A stretch of 64,000 nucleotides of DNA from Paenibacillus oryzisoli (GTDB lineage: Bacteria; Bacillota; Bacilli; Paenibacillales; NBRC-103111). The stretch lies in NCBI RefSeq assembly GCF_001653565.1, contig NZ_LYPB01000069.1, positions 186,001 to 250,000 on the forward strand. Direction: 5' to 3'. A program made the position numbers and the translations under genes. The notes below the pieces were generated by a model. That model was not told the DNA's origin and made no database searches. It was given only the letters and a program-made list of their open reading frames with translations. Below, piece by piece: positions 45,901 to 53,090 of the stretch; position 1 is the first letter of the stretch, and every line of letters starts with the position of its first letter.

Positions 45901-45974
45901 ATGGATGGTAAAATAAGACTAAGACAAAGAGGAATTGTTACAGCTGCTTTTGATTTCGTTCTTTCTTTATCCAT
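42372..45974 (-). CDS. Secreted GH30-GH43 hemicellulase with cohesin and dockerin
   Basis: 1200 residues. Signal peptide (about 1-35). GH30 domain (about 38-475, glucuronoxylanase/XynC-like) with acid/base E194 (IQNEP) and nucleophile E294 (WVTEAS). GH43 domain (about 480-775; WGDVPDVDV with base D491, GAEGSHIYK with acid E660). A GH43-associated beta-sandwich (about 776-995). Cohesin domain (about 1005-1140). Dockerin (1144-1200) with two EF-hand-like loops, DLNKDGSINVGDL and DMNNDNKIDIMDL. It should cut the xylan backbone and remove side chains. Having both cohesin and dockerin lets it bind another enzyme and be bound, so it can link into chains or to the SLH-cohesin anchor encoded upstream. 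An intramolecular pairing is the alternative. Confidence 0.93.
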   Translation of the reverse strand: MDKERTKSKAAVTIPLCLSLILPSMFSFNTSIDAASLPTVQIDYMNERQEIDGFGASNAWSTGIVQNLANPAQKEVLDALFSTSKGAGLSMVRNRLPYDIVSESGTWNWNNWDINGTAWLFNKIKADYSVTRFFTTPWTPPPFMKTGNTGTYGEIGGKLRTDQYQAYADFLADYVNGFKTNKGIDISAVSIQNEPNWAPNYESSSWTGDEFYSFVKGYLKPIFAHKGVTAKLIMPEGLNFSEDLAVPTLNDAASRDRVDIIGVHQYAVNQQDPNLGAKWLTQTKLYNKKLWVTEASIGEPNDPTIHDGIYWAKMIHKDMTVAEVNAFNYWWLWNNTKDSVNSIGDKGALITFHTDDNGAVKSYDLNKRLFTLGQYSRFIRPGYQRVNSDVSPATGVYTTAYKDPANGKLVITAINDNETDTALSFNVNGKAVKSYTTYRTSSSENIANVGDTTVNGSSFSTTLKGKSVTTFYADVYTPTAKNPIIWGDVPDVDVIRVKDTYYMTSTTMHMNPGVPIMMSKDLVNWEIVNYVYDILASSDKQTLSNGQNIYGKGSWASSIRYNNGKFYIAFASNDTGKTYVFQTTDIEKGPWEKYELAGGVYHDMSLLFDDDGRVYMVYGSGAIKIIELTSGATAIKAGGMNTTIIQNASAPGGSGGLGAEGSHIYKINGKYYIFHISWPSGNIRTELVHRADTIDGTYEGKIAVRSGSTSNSAGVAQGGIVQAVDGNWYGMLFQDYGSVGRIPYIVPMTWSQDGWPVFGDVNDTGIPAVLSKSWVSSDTFDQRTEKVGAYHTEVAGGENDYNGSNLALIWQWNHNPDNRFWSLTDRPGYLRLTTGRMSTSILDARNTLTQRTFGPESSGTIAIDVSHMKDGDYAGISAFQQNYGFVGVKMSGTTKSVVMVNGSSGSAMEIASVPLAQNTIYLRSELDYKNRTDKANFYYSLDGERWASIGNTLQMSYTLPHFMGYRFALFNYSTRLTGGYVDFDSFKVDDKLVGSSFDPIGPQPVVPATVLSAASSVNAGSSFTVDVSLSNAAQSVYAQDITLSYDSNVFDYVGAASANNNIQIVSEDKAIPGRVRFITANTGGGISGANTLLLNLTFKVKPGVQNTSGTIAATQAKLGVAPEGIVIQAELGSKRISVEQVMKSADLNKDGSINVGDLAMVAYYYGKNATETNWEAAKISDMNNDNKIDIMDLAYVASKI

Positions 45975-46029
45975 TTTTCTCTCCTTTCACCAGAGCATAT
46001 AGTAAGGCAACACGCTCACTTCAAACGTT

Positions 46030-46070
46030 ATGGGTCCAGTTGCAATTGCTGGCTAGCATCATGGACCCAT
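46030..46070 (-). other. Intercistronic hairpin between anchor and GH30-GH43 genes
   Basis: Perfect nine-pair stem (46030-46038 with 46062-46070) with a 23-base loop lies between the stop at 46085 and the start at 45974. There is no T-run on the minus strand, so it is more likely an mRNA processing or stability element than a terminator. Confidence 0.5.
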
Positions 46071-46084
46071 GCATTATTTTACTA

Positions 46085-47794
46085 TCATTTCAATGCTTGA
46101 TAGAGTCTGTAGATGACTGTAGCTCCTTGTGCTCTCGTCGATTTTCCTTTTGGATCAAAATATCCCTCGGCCACACCGTCCATTAAACCGGCTTGTTTAA
46201 CAGCTAGAATAGCATCCCTAGCATACGCAGAGATCCGATCCTGATCAAGGAAGCCCAAAGTTGCACCATTAGCTTGTACAGTCTTCGAATTACTTATCTT
46301 CGAAGCCCGATAAATAAGTAACGCCATATCTTCTCGGCTGATCAGGTCGTTCACACCGAAACTACCGTCATCCTTGCCCTGCACGAGGCCGATCTTCTGC
46401 GCTGAAGCAATGGAGCTAGCGTACCACGCCCCCGGATCAACATCTGTAAACGATGCTTTGGCAGAGGAATCTGCCAGATCGAGGAGTTGGATCAACATTT
46501 CGACGAATTCAGCTCTTGTTACCTCCCCATCGGGAGTAAACAGACCTTCACTTCTACCGCTCACGACTTCACGAGCTGCTAAGCCAAGAACGGCCTCGTT
46601 CGCCCACGCATGACCATCCATATCACTAAAGGATACCTGAACATGGTTAGCTGTGTACTTGCTGAAGTGGGTTGGCTGAAACTCTACTTTGCCAGTTACG
46701 GCATTGTATTTGCCATTCCTGACAATTTCCAACTTACCGTCCTCCGTTATATAGTAGATGACTACCTGATAAGGTTTTTCACCCAATTTTAAAGAATACG
46801 GCACTTCTATCAAGATACTGTTCTTAGTAAAGGTTGTGATTTTACTTCCATCTAAACTCAAGTTAAAATCGTACACAACCGAACTTCCGACTTCTTTCTT
46901 AATCTCCTGCGAAAAATTGTCAGGGTCTACCTTTGCAATACTTAATTGCAATTTGGAAGTTTCCGACAGTGTTCTTTCATCAAGAACATCCCGATTAATA
47001 GACACTGTAGCGAGATCCGTCTCTACCCTTACTTTCTTTACATCGCCTGATTCCGACCTAAGCTGTTGGAGCTGCTTCGCCGGTAGATTCAATTGAATTT
47101 CCTTAACGTCAGAACCTGAGTTGACTTTAATCGTTACCGATTCATCCTTGGAATTCTTGCCCGCTTCAAGTAGAGCATGTGATCCTACATCTATAGAAGC
47201 AACACCATTACTAGCTGGCAAAGTATCGAGTATCAAAACAGATGTACCCGGGGCGCTCGGCGATGCCGGAGTCCCCCCCTGTCCTGAACTGGAATTGGAG
47301 CCCGTGTTCGAATTGTTAGTGATCGAGAACGTAATTCCGTTCCCCATCTTTCCAACCGTTTTTTCCAACTGACTATTGACAGGTGTCACAGAACCTAGCG
47401 AAACGGATGCTTCTCCTGCTCTGGAAGCTTTAAAAGAGAGCGTAAATAAATCCTTTTGGCCTGTTAGACCCGGCTTGCTTCCTGTTAACGTAAACACCAA
47501 CACTATTTTGTTACCTTGTACTTTAGGTGCAAGTACGTAAGCCTGATTGCTCAAGTTGCTGGAGTAGCCCGTATATAGCAGTCCCTGTTCATCATATTGT
47601 AGTTCCATCTCGGCAGCATACAAGTCTGTAAGTGCCCCACCTGCAATGGTCATGGTAATGGTGTCTCCTACCTTGACGCTAGTGGTCGAAGAACGCAATA
47701 CAAATTCATCCGTTGCTTGTGCTGCAACTGATAATGGTAATAGCGAGGCAATGAACATCATAGTAAGGACGAAGAATTGAATATTACGCTTCAT
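46085..47794 (-). CDS. SLH-anchored cohesin protein (putative anchoring scaffoldin)
   Basis: About 569 residues from ATG 47794 (GGAGGG nine bases upstream; a GTG lies two codons earlier). Order (numbered from that GTG): signal peptide (1-29), cohesin-type domain (32-160) with VKVGDTITMTIAGG, LYAAEMELQYDEQGL and LFTLSFKASRAGE as typical strands, an S/N/G/P linker (161-187), an unidentified beta-rich domain (about 195-385) and three SLH repeats (about 390-433, 450-495, 515-565). The layout is that of the cellulosome anchor proteins OlpA/SdbA, in which SLH binds the wall and the cohesin receives dockerin proteins. Here it lies between two enzymes that each bear a dockerin, strongly suggesting it holds them at the cell surface. 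The cohesin is more divergent than those in the enzymes. Confidence 0.88.
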   Translation of the reverse strand: MKRNIQFFVLTMMFIASLLPLSVAAQATDEFVLRSSTTSVKVGDTITMTIAGGALTDLYAAEMELQYDEQGLLYTGYSSNLSNQAYVLAPKVQGNKIVLVFTLTGSKPGLTGQKDLFTLSFKASRAGEASVSLGSVTPVNSQLEKTVGKMGNGITFSITNNSNTGSNSSSGQGGTPASPSAPGTSVLILDTLPASNGVASIDVGSHALLEAGKNSKDESVTIKVNSGSDVKEIQLNLPAKQLQQLRSESGDVKKVRVETDLATVSINRDVLDERTLSETSKLQLSIAKVDPDNFSQEIKKEVGSSVVYDFNLSLDGSKITTFTKNSILIEVPYSLKLGEKPYQVVIYYITEDGKLEIVRNGKYNAVTGKVEFQPTHFSKYTANHVQVSFSDMDGHAWANEAVLGLAAREVVSGRSEGLFTPDGEVTRAEFVEMLIQLLDLADSSAKASFTDVDPGAWYASSIASAQKIGLVQGKDDGSFGVNDLISREDMALLIYRASKISNSKTVQANGATLGFLDQDRISAYARDAILAVKQAGLMDGVAEGYFDPKGKSTRAQGATVIYRLYQALK

Positions 47795-47824
47795 TTTCAC
47801 GATCCCTCCTTATATGGAACGAAT

Positions 47825-47842
47825 GGGAGACAGATGTCTCCC
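47825..47842 (-). other. Intercistronic hairpin between GH43 enzyme and anchor genes
   Basis: Perfect seven-pair stem GGGAGAC/GTCTCCC with a four-base loop, between the stop at 47874 and the start at 47794. No T-run follows on the minus strand. Like the hairpin at 46030-46070 it may set mRNA ends within the operon. Confidence 0.5.
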
Positions 47843-47873
47843 CTCGCCCTTTTCTTAGATTTGTGTAGTTCTC

Positions 47874-50800
47874 TTATTGAAGTATCTTGGATGCCACGTA
47901 CGCAAGATCAACAATATCGATCTTATTATCGTTGTTCATATCAGCCTTCTTAGCTGTTGTCCAGTCTGTGCTATTGACATTCTTACCGTAATTGTAAGCA
48001 ACGATTGCAAGATCACCTACATCGATGCTTCCATCCATATTAAGGTCTGCAGATTTAATGACAGCTTCCTTGAAGATCGCAACTGCACTGCTCAGTGCTG
48101 CTAAGCTACTATCAACTTGGGATTGTGTCGCACTTGCACTGTCTCTTACAGCTTTTGCAGCAACGAGAGCTGCACCGAATGCATCCTTGGTCGCTTGTGG
48201 ATATTGACCAGCCGCTGTACCAACGACGGCACCGTCATACAGACTTTGTGCACTTGTAATGGCTGTTGTTAACGCTGTCTTAACCACTGCAATTGCGCCT
48301 ACTGAAATGCTCTTACTGCCAAGAGCTGCATCAATCACGGTTCCTTCTGGTGCCACACCAAACTTTGCTTGTGTAACTGCGATCGTTCCGCTTGTGTTCT
48401 GAACACCGTCCTTCACCTTGAAGGATAGATTCAGCACCGGTGTACTGACGCCAGATATGCCAACTCCGGTATTTGCTGTTATGAGTCTAACCTTTCCAAC
48501 TGTAGCTTTATCTTCTGTCACGATCTGGATGTTGTTGTTCGCACTTGCCGCACTCACATATTCAAATACAATGGGATCATATGAAATGGTGATGTCCTGT
48601 GCATAAACACTTTGTGTCACATTATCCGCACTAAGGGCTACCGTAAAACTGCTTCCAGGCTGCACGCTGCTGTCAGCTGAGATCGAAGCTGTAGGTACTA
48701 GTGGCTGAGGCCAGACAGGGTCTGTGGTAGCATTGCTTGTCGTTAGATAAATTCGGTCAATGGCAAGTCCGTCTTCTCTTCCCCAGAAGTTCAATTCATG
48801 TACGCCAGCGGTAACATTCAAAGCAGCTCCGCCAAACATACCGCCGCTAGAACCACTGATATTCGCCCATTTATACTGAGTACCAAGAGTGAGACCCTCA
48901 ATACCGTTAGTGGTGAATTTATACTGATTATCTAATCCAACGTGGATGGAGTCTGAATCGTAGCCAAGCGTCTTGACAAGTACCCAAACATTATAGGCTC
49001 CCGAAGTTGGAAAGTTGACTTTATAGCCAAGTCGGGAATTGGCTGCAAGTGAAGTTGCATCTGTACCTGACGCAGTAAACGCCGTATTAGGCCCGAAAAA
49101 CATTGCTTTCGTGGATTGTCCATCAACAAGTGACCAAGTGTGACCACTTATGGTGCCATAGACATAGGCATTAACTGTGTTTTCGGCTGCTGTTTCGGCC
49201 TCAATGGCGACAACAGAAGGCGTATTGACAGTTACAGCAATCTGCGCTGTGGCAGTATCGCCTACTGATCCCTTAAAGCTTACCGTAACATTGGTTGTTC
49301 CGCTTGCTTTCGCCGTTATTGTACCGCCCGCAACATCAGCAATTGCAGGACTTGGGTTGCTATATGTTGCAGTTTTGGTTACATCTTCCGTGTGTCCATC
49401 GACATATTCTGCTGTTACTTTGAAGCTTGCAGTTTTGCCAGAATCCAACGTAGCTGAAGCATTATCAACGGTAATCTTCTTCACCGTGAGTTCACTATTC
49501 AAGTCTTTTACAAGCATAGTAAGTGTGTCTGTTTTTCCGCCATAGCTAACGTCAATGCTTGTAGAACCATAACTTGTTCCGGTTACAACTCCGTTGCTTA
49601 CGCTTACAATACCGCCTTGTGCCGGTGTTGCAACGGCCTGAGCAGTAACATCTGCACTAGTTCCATCCGCGTATATGGCTGAAACCTTTATGTTTGCCTG
49701 ATTGGTTCCCGATACAATATCAATCTTTTGTTTATTAATGGATGCATTGATGGCAACTAGATCATGAGCAGCAGTCTTTTGCTCGAATTGCCAAGCATCT
49801 ACTTTGAAGAGATTACCTGTTGATGCTCCCGTGTATACCATATATACATCATGAACTCCTGCAGCACCTGAAACACTTGTTGTTTTGGACTTCCACACAT
49901 CGTCCCCACCTGTGTTGGAAACGGGAAGTGTTCCGATTAACGGGCCAGTCGCACTGTCAAGATGAAGTTCAATGTTTCCGCCGCCCGAACTGCTTGCAAC
50001 ATTAGCTTTGAATGTTCCTGCGCCTGTAGCTCCAAAATCAACTTTGGATACTGCAGTCCAGTCCCCGTCATGGATGCTGCTGACAGCCAGGTTAATACCG
50101 CTTACCATACTTCCTGGTTGTGTAGTCGTTTCAGTAGATATTCCGCCGTTCCAACCAATCGTTTCGGCTTCGACCCTTGTATAGGGATTGAAATTCTTCA
50201 ACTGCGGAACTCCTGCGTAATCGCCAGTAATCGGATTAATAACCCCGTTTGCATCAAAACTTACCTTATTGATGTTTGTATTCCGGTATCCATGCGGTTG
50301 CCCACCCATTTGAGGATACATACCGCTTTCAGCCATTGCCTTTGCAACGGTCTGTGCGTGGTAGGTAACATACCACTGGTTGTTGAATTCGAAGATCGCA
50401 TGGTGGTTATTACCTCCAACACCAAAGAACGTAGCAGGGTTTGGCAGGATTGTTTTGACAAAGGTAAATGGTCCCATAGGATTGTCACTTACCATATAGC
50501 CAATGGCTCCTGTAGGGATATCCGACGGATGCCCACTAGCGAAGTTCGTGCAATAAGAGTAATAGTATTTCCCGTTGTATTTGTGGATTCCTGAATCTTC
50601 AAACAACCACGGCGGGTTAATAGGTTTTACAGAACCGCCACTAGCGCTAAGATCCAAACTGATCATATCCGTACCAAGCTTCGCAACGCGTGCTGTCCCC
50701 GGGTCAGCATCTTTCCCCGTAGGAATGCCACCGCCGAAATATAAATACCCACTTCCATCGTCATCGACCAATACCGCTGGGTCAAATAGCCATGTAACAT

Positions 50801-51344
50801 CACTTGCTCCTGGCGTACTTCTACTTACCAATTGCTTTCCAAGCGGATCTACAAATGGACCGATCGGACTATCCGCTGTGAGCACACCAATACCGCTTCC
50901 ATTATCCGCAAAATAAAGGAAGAACTTCTCCTTGCCATCTATCGTTTTATGTGCAGCAGCCGGCGCCCAGGAATTGTTTGCCCATTTGGCCGCACCTTGT
51001 GGCCCTGCTGCAAGGATTTCCCCGTGGTCTGTCCAGTTCACCATATCATCGGACGAAACAACAGTAATCTTATTAATCTTACCGTATCCGTTATCCTTAA
51101 CTGTCCCGTCAGCATTGTACTCCAACACATCATTGGTCATGTAGACATACACTCTGCCGTTATAGACCATAGCATAGGGATCGGCACCAAATTTTTGCGA
51201 AAATAGCGGATTGTTATTTCCCGGGGTTTTGGCAAGCGCTGGCGTAAGCGTCGAAGCAGCTGCCTGCTTATCCATAACTGGACTTAATGTAAATGCTAGA
51301 GTTAGAGCCATCGTCATCCCCAACATTTTGTTCAATTTCTTCAT
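47874..51344 (-). CDS. Secreted GH43 arabinofuranosidase-like enzyme with CBM6, Ig-like domains, cohesin and dockerin
   Basis: 1156 residues. Signal peptide (1-30). GH43 domain (about 45-385) resembling arabinoxylan arabinofuranohydrolase AXH-m2,3 (XynD) of Bacillus subtilis: base D55 (GADPYAMV), D188 (WLFDPAVL) and acid E249 (WLFEDSG). CBM6 (about 388-522). Two Big_2-type Ig-like domains (about 527-612 and 618-707). A second sugar-binding beta-sandwich (about 712-870). Cohesin (about 884-1017). A helical FIVAR-like segment (about 1020-1095). Dockerin (1097-1156) with DLNMDGSIDVGDL and DMNNDNKIDIVDL. It should release arabinose side chains from arabinoxylan and take part in the anchored complex. 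First gene of the operon; GGAGGG six bases upstream. Confidence 0.93.
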   Translation of the reverse strand: MKKLNKMLGMTMALTLAFTLSPVMDKQAAASTLTPALAKTPGNNNPLFSQKFGADPYAMVYNGRVYVYMTNDVLEYNADGTVKDNGYGKINKITVVSSDDMVNWTDHGEILAAGPQGAAKWANNSWAPAAAHKTIDGKEKFFLYFADNGSGIGVLTADSPIGPFVDPLGKQLVSRSTPGASDVTWLFDPAVLVDDDGSGYLYFGGGIPTGKDADPGTARVAKLGTDMISLDLSASGGSVKPINPPWLFEDSGIHKYNGKYYYSYCTNFASGHPSDIPTGAIGYMVSDNPMGPFTFVKTILPNPATFFGVGGNNHHAIFEFNNQWYVTYHAQTVAKAMAESGMYPQMGGQPHGYRNTNINKVSFDANGVINPITGDYAGVPQLKNFNPYTRVEAETIGWNGGISTETTTQPGSMVSGINLAVSSIHDGDWTAVSKVDFGATGAGTFKANVASSSGGGNIELHLDSATGPLIGTLPVSNTGGDDVWKSKTTSVSGAAGVHDVYMVYTGASTGNLFKVDAWQFEQKTAAHDLVAINASINKQKIDIVSGTNQANIKVSAIYADGTSADVTAQAVATPAQGGIVSVSNGVVTGTSYGSTSIDVSYGGKTDTLTMLVKDLNSELTVKKITVDNASATLDSGKTASFKVTAEYVDGHTEDVTKTATYSNPSPAIADVAGGTITAKASGTTNVTVSFKGSVGDTATAQIAVTVNTPSVVAIEAETAAENTVNAYVYGTISGHTWSLVDGQSTKAMFFGPNTAFTASGTDATSLAANSRLGYKVNFPTSGAYNVWVLVKTLGYDSDSIHVGLDNQYKFTTNGIEGLTLGTQYKWANISGSSGGMFGGAALNVTAGVHELNFWGREDGLAIDRIYLTTSNATTDPVWPQPLVPTASISADSSVQPGSSFTVALSADNVTQSVYAQDITISYDPIVFEYVSAASANNNIQIVTEDKATVGKVRLITANTGVGISGVSTPVLNLSFKVKDGVQNTSGTIAVTQAKFGVAPEGTVIDAALGSKSISVGAIAVVKTALTTAITSAQSLYDGAVVGTAAGQYPQATKDAFGAALVAAKAVRDSASATQSQVDSSLAALSSAVAIFKEAVIKSADLNMDGSIDVGDLAIVAYNYGKNVNSTDWTTAKKADMNNDNKIDIVDLAYVASKILQ
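47877..48704 (-). repeat. Cohesin-dockerin coding cassette, copy 2
   Basis: Second copy of the cassette at 42372-42962, here interrupted by about 230 bases (48060-48293) encoding the helical segment between cohesin and dockerin. The dockerin recognition positions are the same or similar in both copies (VG in loop 1; IM or IV in loop 2), so both probably bind the same cohesin. Confidence 0.8.
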
Positions 51345-51652
51345 AGAACACCCTCCACCTTCATGAATTGAGTAGTAATACCATTTTTGACTCCTATTTC
51401 ATTTGCAATAATTGTAATATATATACTACAATTAGCATTGGCTACTATCAAAGCTGCCAGTTCGATAACAGCTTCAATACATGCCTATTAAACACGCTTA
51501 CTGCTTCTTCAAATTCGTTGTAATTACCAAAACTACTAATGCTGTGATAATTACTATGTTCAGTTTAACCTAAACATTAACTTTTCAGAATGGAATTTCT
51601 TATTCAGAAAGTAAAGATTTCTATGAATTGATATCGTAGATTTACACCGTTT
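51345..51652. other. 308-base intergenic region upstream of the cohesin-dockerin operon
   Basis: AT-rich and without a supported coding frame. It contains the promoter-like boxes and palindrome at 51411-51451 and the 3' end of the ABC transporter operon. A six-pair hairpin AAGCTG/CAGCTT (near 51450-51474) is not followed by a convincing T-run, so I find no clear terminator for the ABC operon. Confidence 0.5.
51411..51451 (-). promoter_or_regulatory. Putative promoter and overlapping operator of the cohesin-dockerin operon
   Basis: On the minus strand -35 TTGATA (51446-51451) and -10 TAGTAT (51423-51428) are separated by 17 bases. A near-perfect 22-base palindrome (51411-51432, arms ATTGTA/TACAAT with one mismatch per side) covers the -10 box, a place where a repressor would block transcription. 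Regulator unknown. Confidence 0.4.
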
Positions 51653-52687
51653 TCAATAACTACGAGAAGCGATTTCTTTCTCTGCTGTCACTTGCGTAAA
51701 TACATTTTCAGGCGTAACGATTCGTTTAGGCAGTGTGCTGCCTTTTACAACTTCTTTCACAGCTTGAATCAGATTAGGACCCAGCAATGGATTACACTCG
51801 ACCACTAAATTAATCTTACCTTCATTCATTTTTTGAAGTGCCTTACGCGTTCCGTCTACAGTAATGACCACAATATCTTTTCCTGGAACTAACCCATACT
51901 CTTCAATCGCCTCTAAAGCACCAAAGGTCATATCATCATTGTGCGAGTATAACACACGAATGTCCCTCCCTTTTTCTTGCAAAAATTTCTTCATCACTTC
52001 TTTGCCTTTTGCAACAGTGAAATCTGCGTTCTCGCTCTTCAAGAATTGCAAATCGCCACGCGAAGAAATGACGTCACGGAGTCCTTTCCCCCGAGCTATG
52101 GATGGCGTTGATCCCTCAGTACCTTTTAATTCGACAATCCCTGTTGATTGATTCGATTTAGGAATTTTATCTAATAAATACTTCCCTGCTTTTCGACCTT
52201 CCTCATAAAAATCAGAACCAATATATGTCACATACAGCGACGGGTCAGTGACAACGACCAGCCGATCAATAATAATGACTGGAATTCCTGCTTGTTTAAC
52301 TTCTTTCAGAATCGGCTCCCATCCCGTTTCTACAACAGGAGCAATGGCGATGACATCCACCTTCTCTTTGACAAACTCTCGGATAGCCTCTATTTGCTTC
52401 TCTTGCGATTGCTCTGCATTTTGAAAGTTGAGCTCGACATCAGATTCGGCTGCAGAATTTTTAATCGATGAGGTATTCGCAAGCCGCCATTCACTTTCAG
52501 AACCTAACTGCGAGAACCCCAAGATTGGATTTTTAGTTGAAGGCGTTGTTACTGACTCCTCTTGGCTTTCTTGACCAACCTTTCTTGTTGCTTCATCTAC
52601 TTGAGATTGCTCGCAACCAAAGAAGCACATAAGAATGCTTAGCAATACAACCCCTTTAGTAAGCGCTGCCAATATACGTTTGTACAT
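51653..52687 (-). CDS. Sugar-binding lipoprotein, YtfQ type, second copy
   Basis: 344 residues from ATG 52687 (GGGGAC nine bases upstream; the frame is open to 52753 but the extra part lacks a ribosome site). Lipobox FFGC marks the lipidated cysteine. The periplasmic-binding-protein fold is close to the YtfQ at 56686 (both share the GFSQLGSESEWR/GFAQVGAESGWR start, APVVETGW and HNDDM segments) but clearly diverged. It is the last gene of the ABC operon, following a 124-residue unknown. Having a second binding protein suggests a wider sugar range for one channel. Confidence 0.88.
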   Translation of the reverse strand: MYKRILAALTKGVVLLSILMCFFGCEQSQVDEATRKVGQESQEESVTTPSTKNPILGFSQLGSESEWRLANTSSIKNSAAESDVELNFQNAEQSQEKQIEAIREFVKEKVDVIAIAPVVETGWEPILKEVKQAGIPVIIIDRLVVVTDPSLYVTYIGSDFYEEGRKAGKYLLDKIPKSNQSTGIVELKGTEGSTPSIARGKGLRDVISSRGDLQFLKSENADFTVAKGKEVMKKFLQEKGRDIRVLYSHNDDMTFGALEAIEEYGLVPGKDIVVITVDGTRKALQKMNEGKINLVVECNPLLGPNLIQAVKEVVKGSTLPKRIVTPENVFTQVTAEKEIASRSY

Positions 52688-52713
52688 GTTATTTAAGTCC
52701 CCTTTGAAGGTTA

Positions 52714-53088
52714 TTACGTGTGGAATCGCGACATATGTCGTTCTAATTGCCACTCCTGGAATATCGCAGATACTTCGAATATAGCCTGCCCAAGTACGGT
52801 TTGTACAGCGTTTAATTTATCTAATGATAAGGTAACATCCGTAGTTCTTGTTAACAACTGCTCCATTTCTTCTTGAATTCGTGTAAATAATTGGAACACC
52901 TCGAATACTTCTACATTCATATCTTGAAAGAAAGGCAGTGCATTCGGCATAGCCCCTACTGTAGATTCCACCTCTTGTAAAATAATATCTGTATATTGTC
53001 CTACTTGACCAATGGATGCATTGGATCGTTCCGATATAAAAAAGGGCATCTCTCGACAATACATGTCAATGAATGCCCTTCTCTCCAC
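52714..53088 (-). CDS. Unknown 124-residue helical protein in the ABC operon
   Basis: Not recognised. It begins at GTG 53088, five bases after AGG, just behind the permease stop; ATG codons at positions 9 and 14 are alternatives. The sequence is predicted largely alpha-helical (EVFEVFQLFTRIQEEMEQLL, TLSLDKLNAVQTVLGQAIFE), with no signal peptide or membrane segment, suggesting a small cytoplasmic helical bundle. It is placed between the last permease and the second binding protein, a position not normally occupied in ytf operons. Function unknown. Confidence 0.6.
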   Translation of the reverse strand: MERRAFIDMYCREMPFFISERSNASIGQVGQYTDIILQEVESTVGAMPNALPFFQDMNVEVFEVFQLFTRIQEEMEQLLTRTTDVTLSLDKLNAVQTVLGQAIFEVSAIFQEWQLERHMSRFHT

Positions 53089-53090
53089 TT

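Noticed and set aside
51602..51620. A weak match to the 22-nt YesN element upstream of the cohesin operon
   Set aside because: Only about 15 of 19 positions agree, the part next to the -35 differs, and it lies about 260 bases upstream of the start with no promoter beside it.
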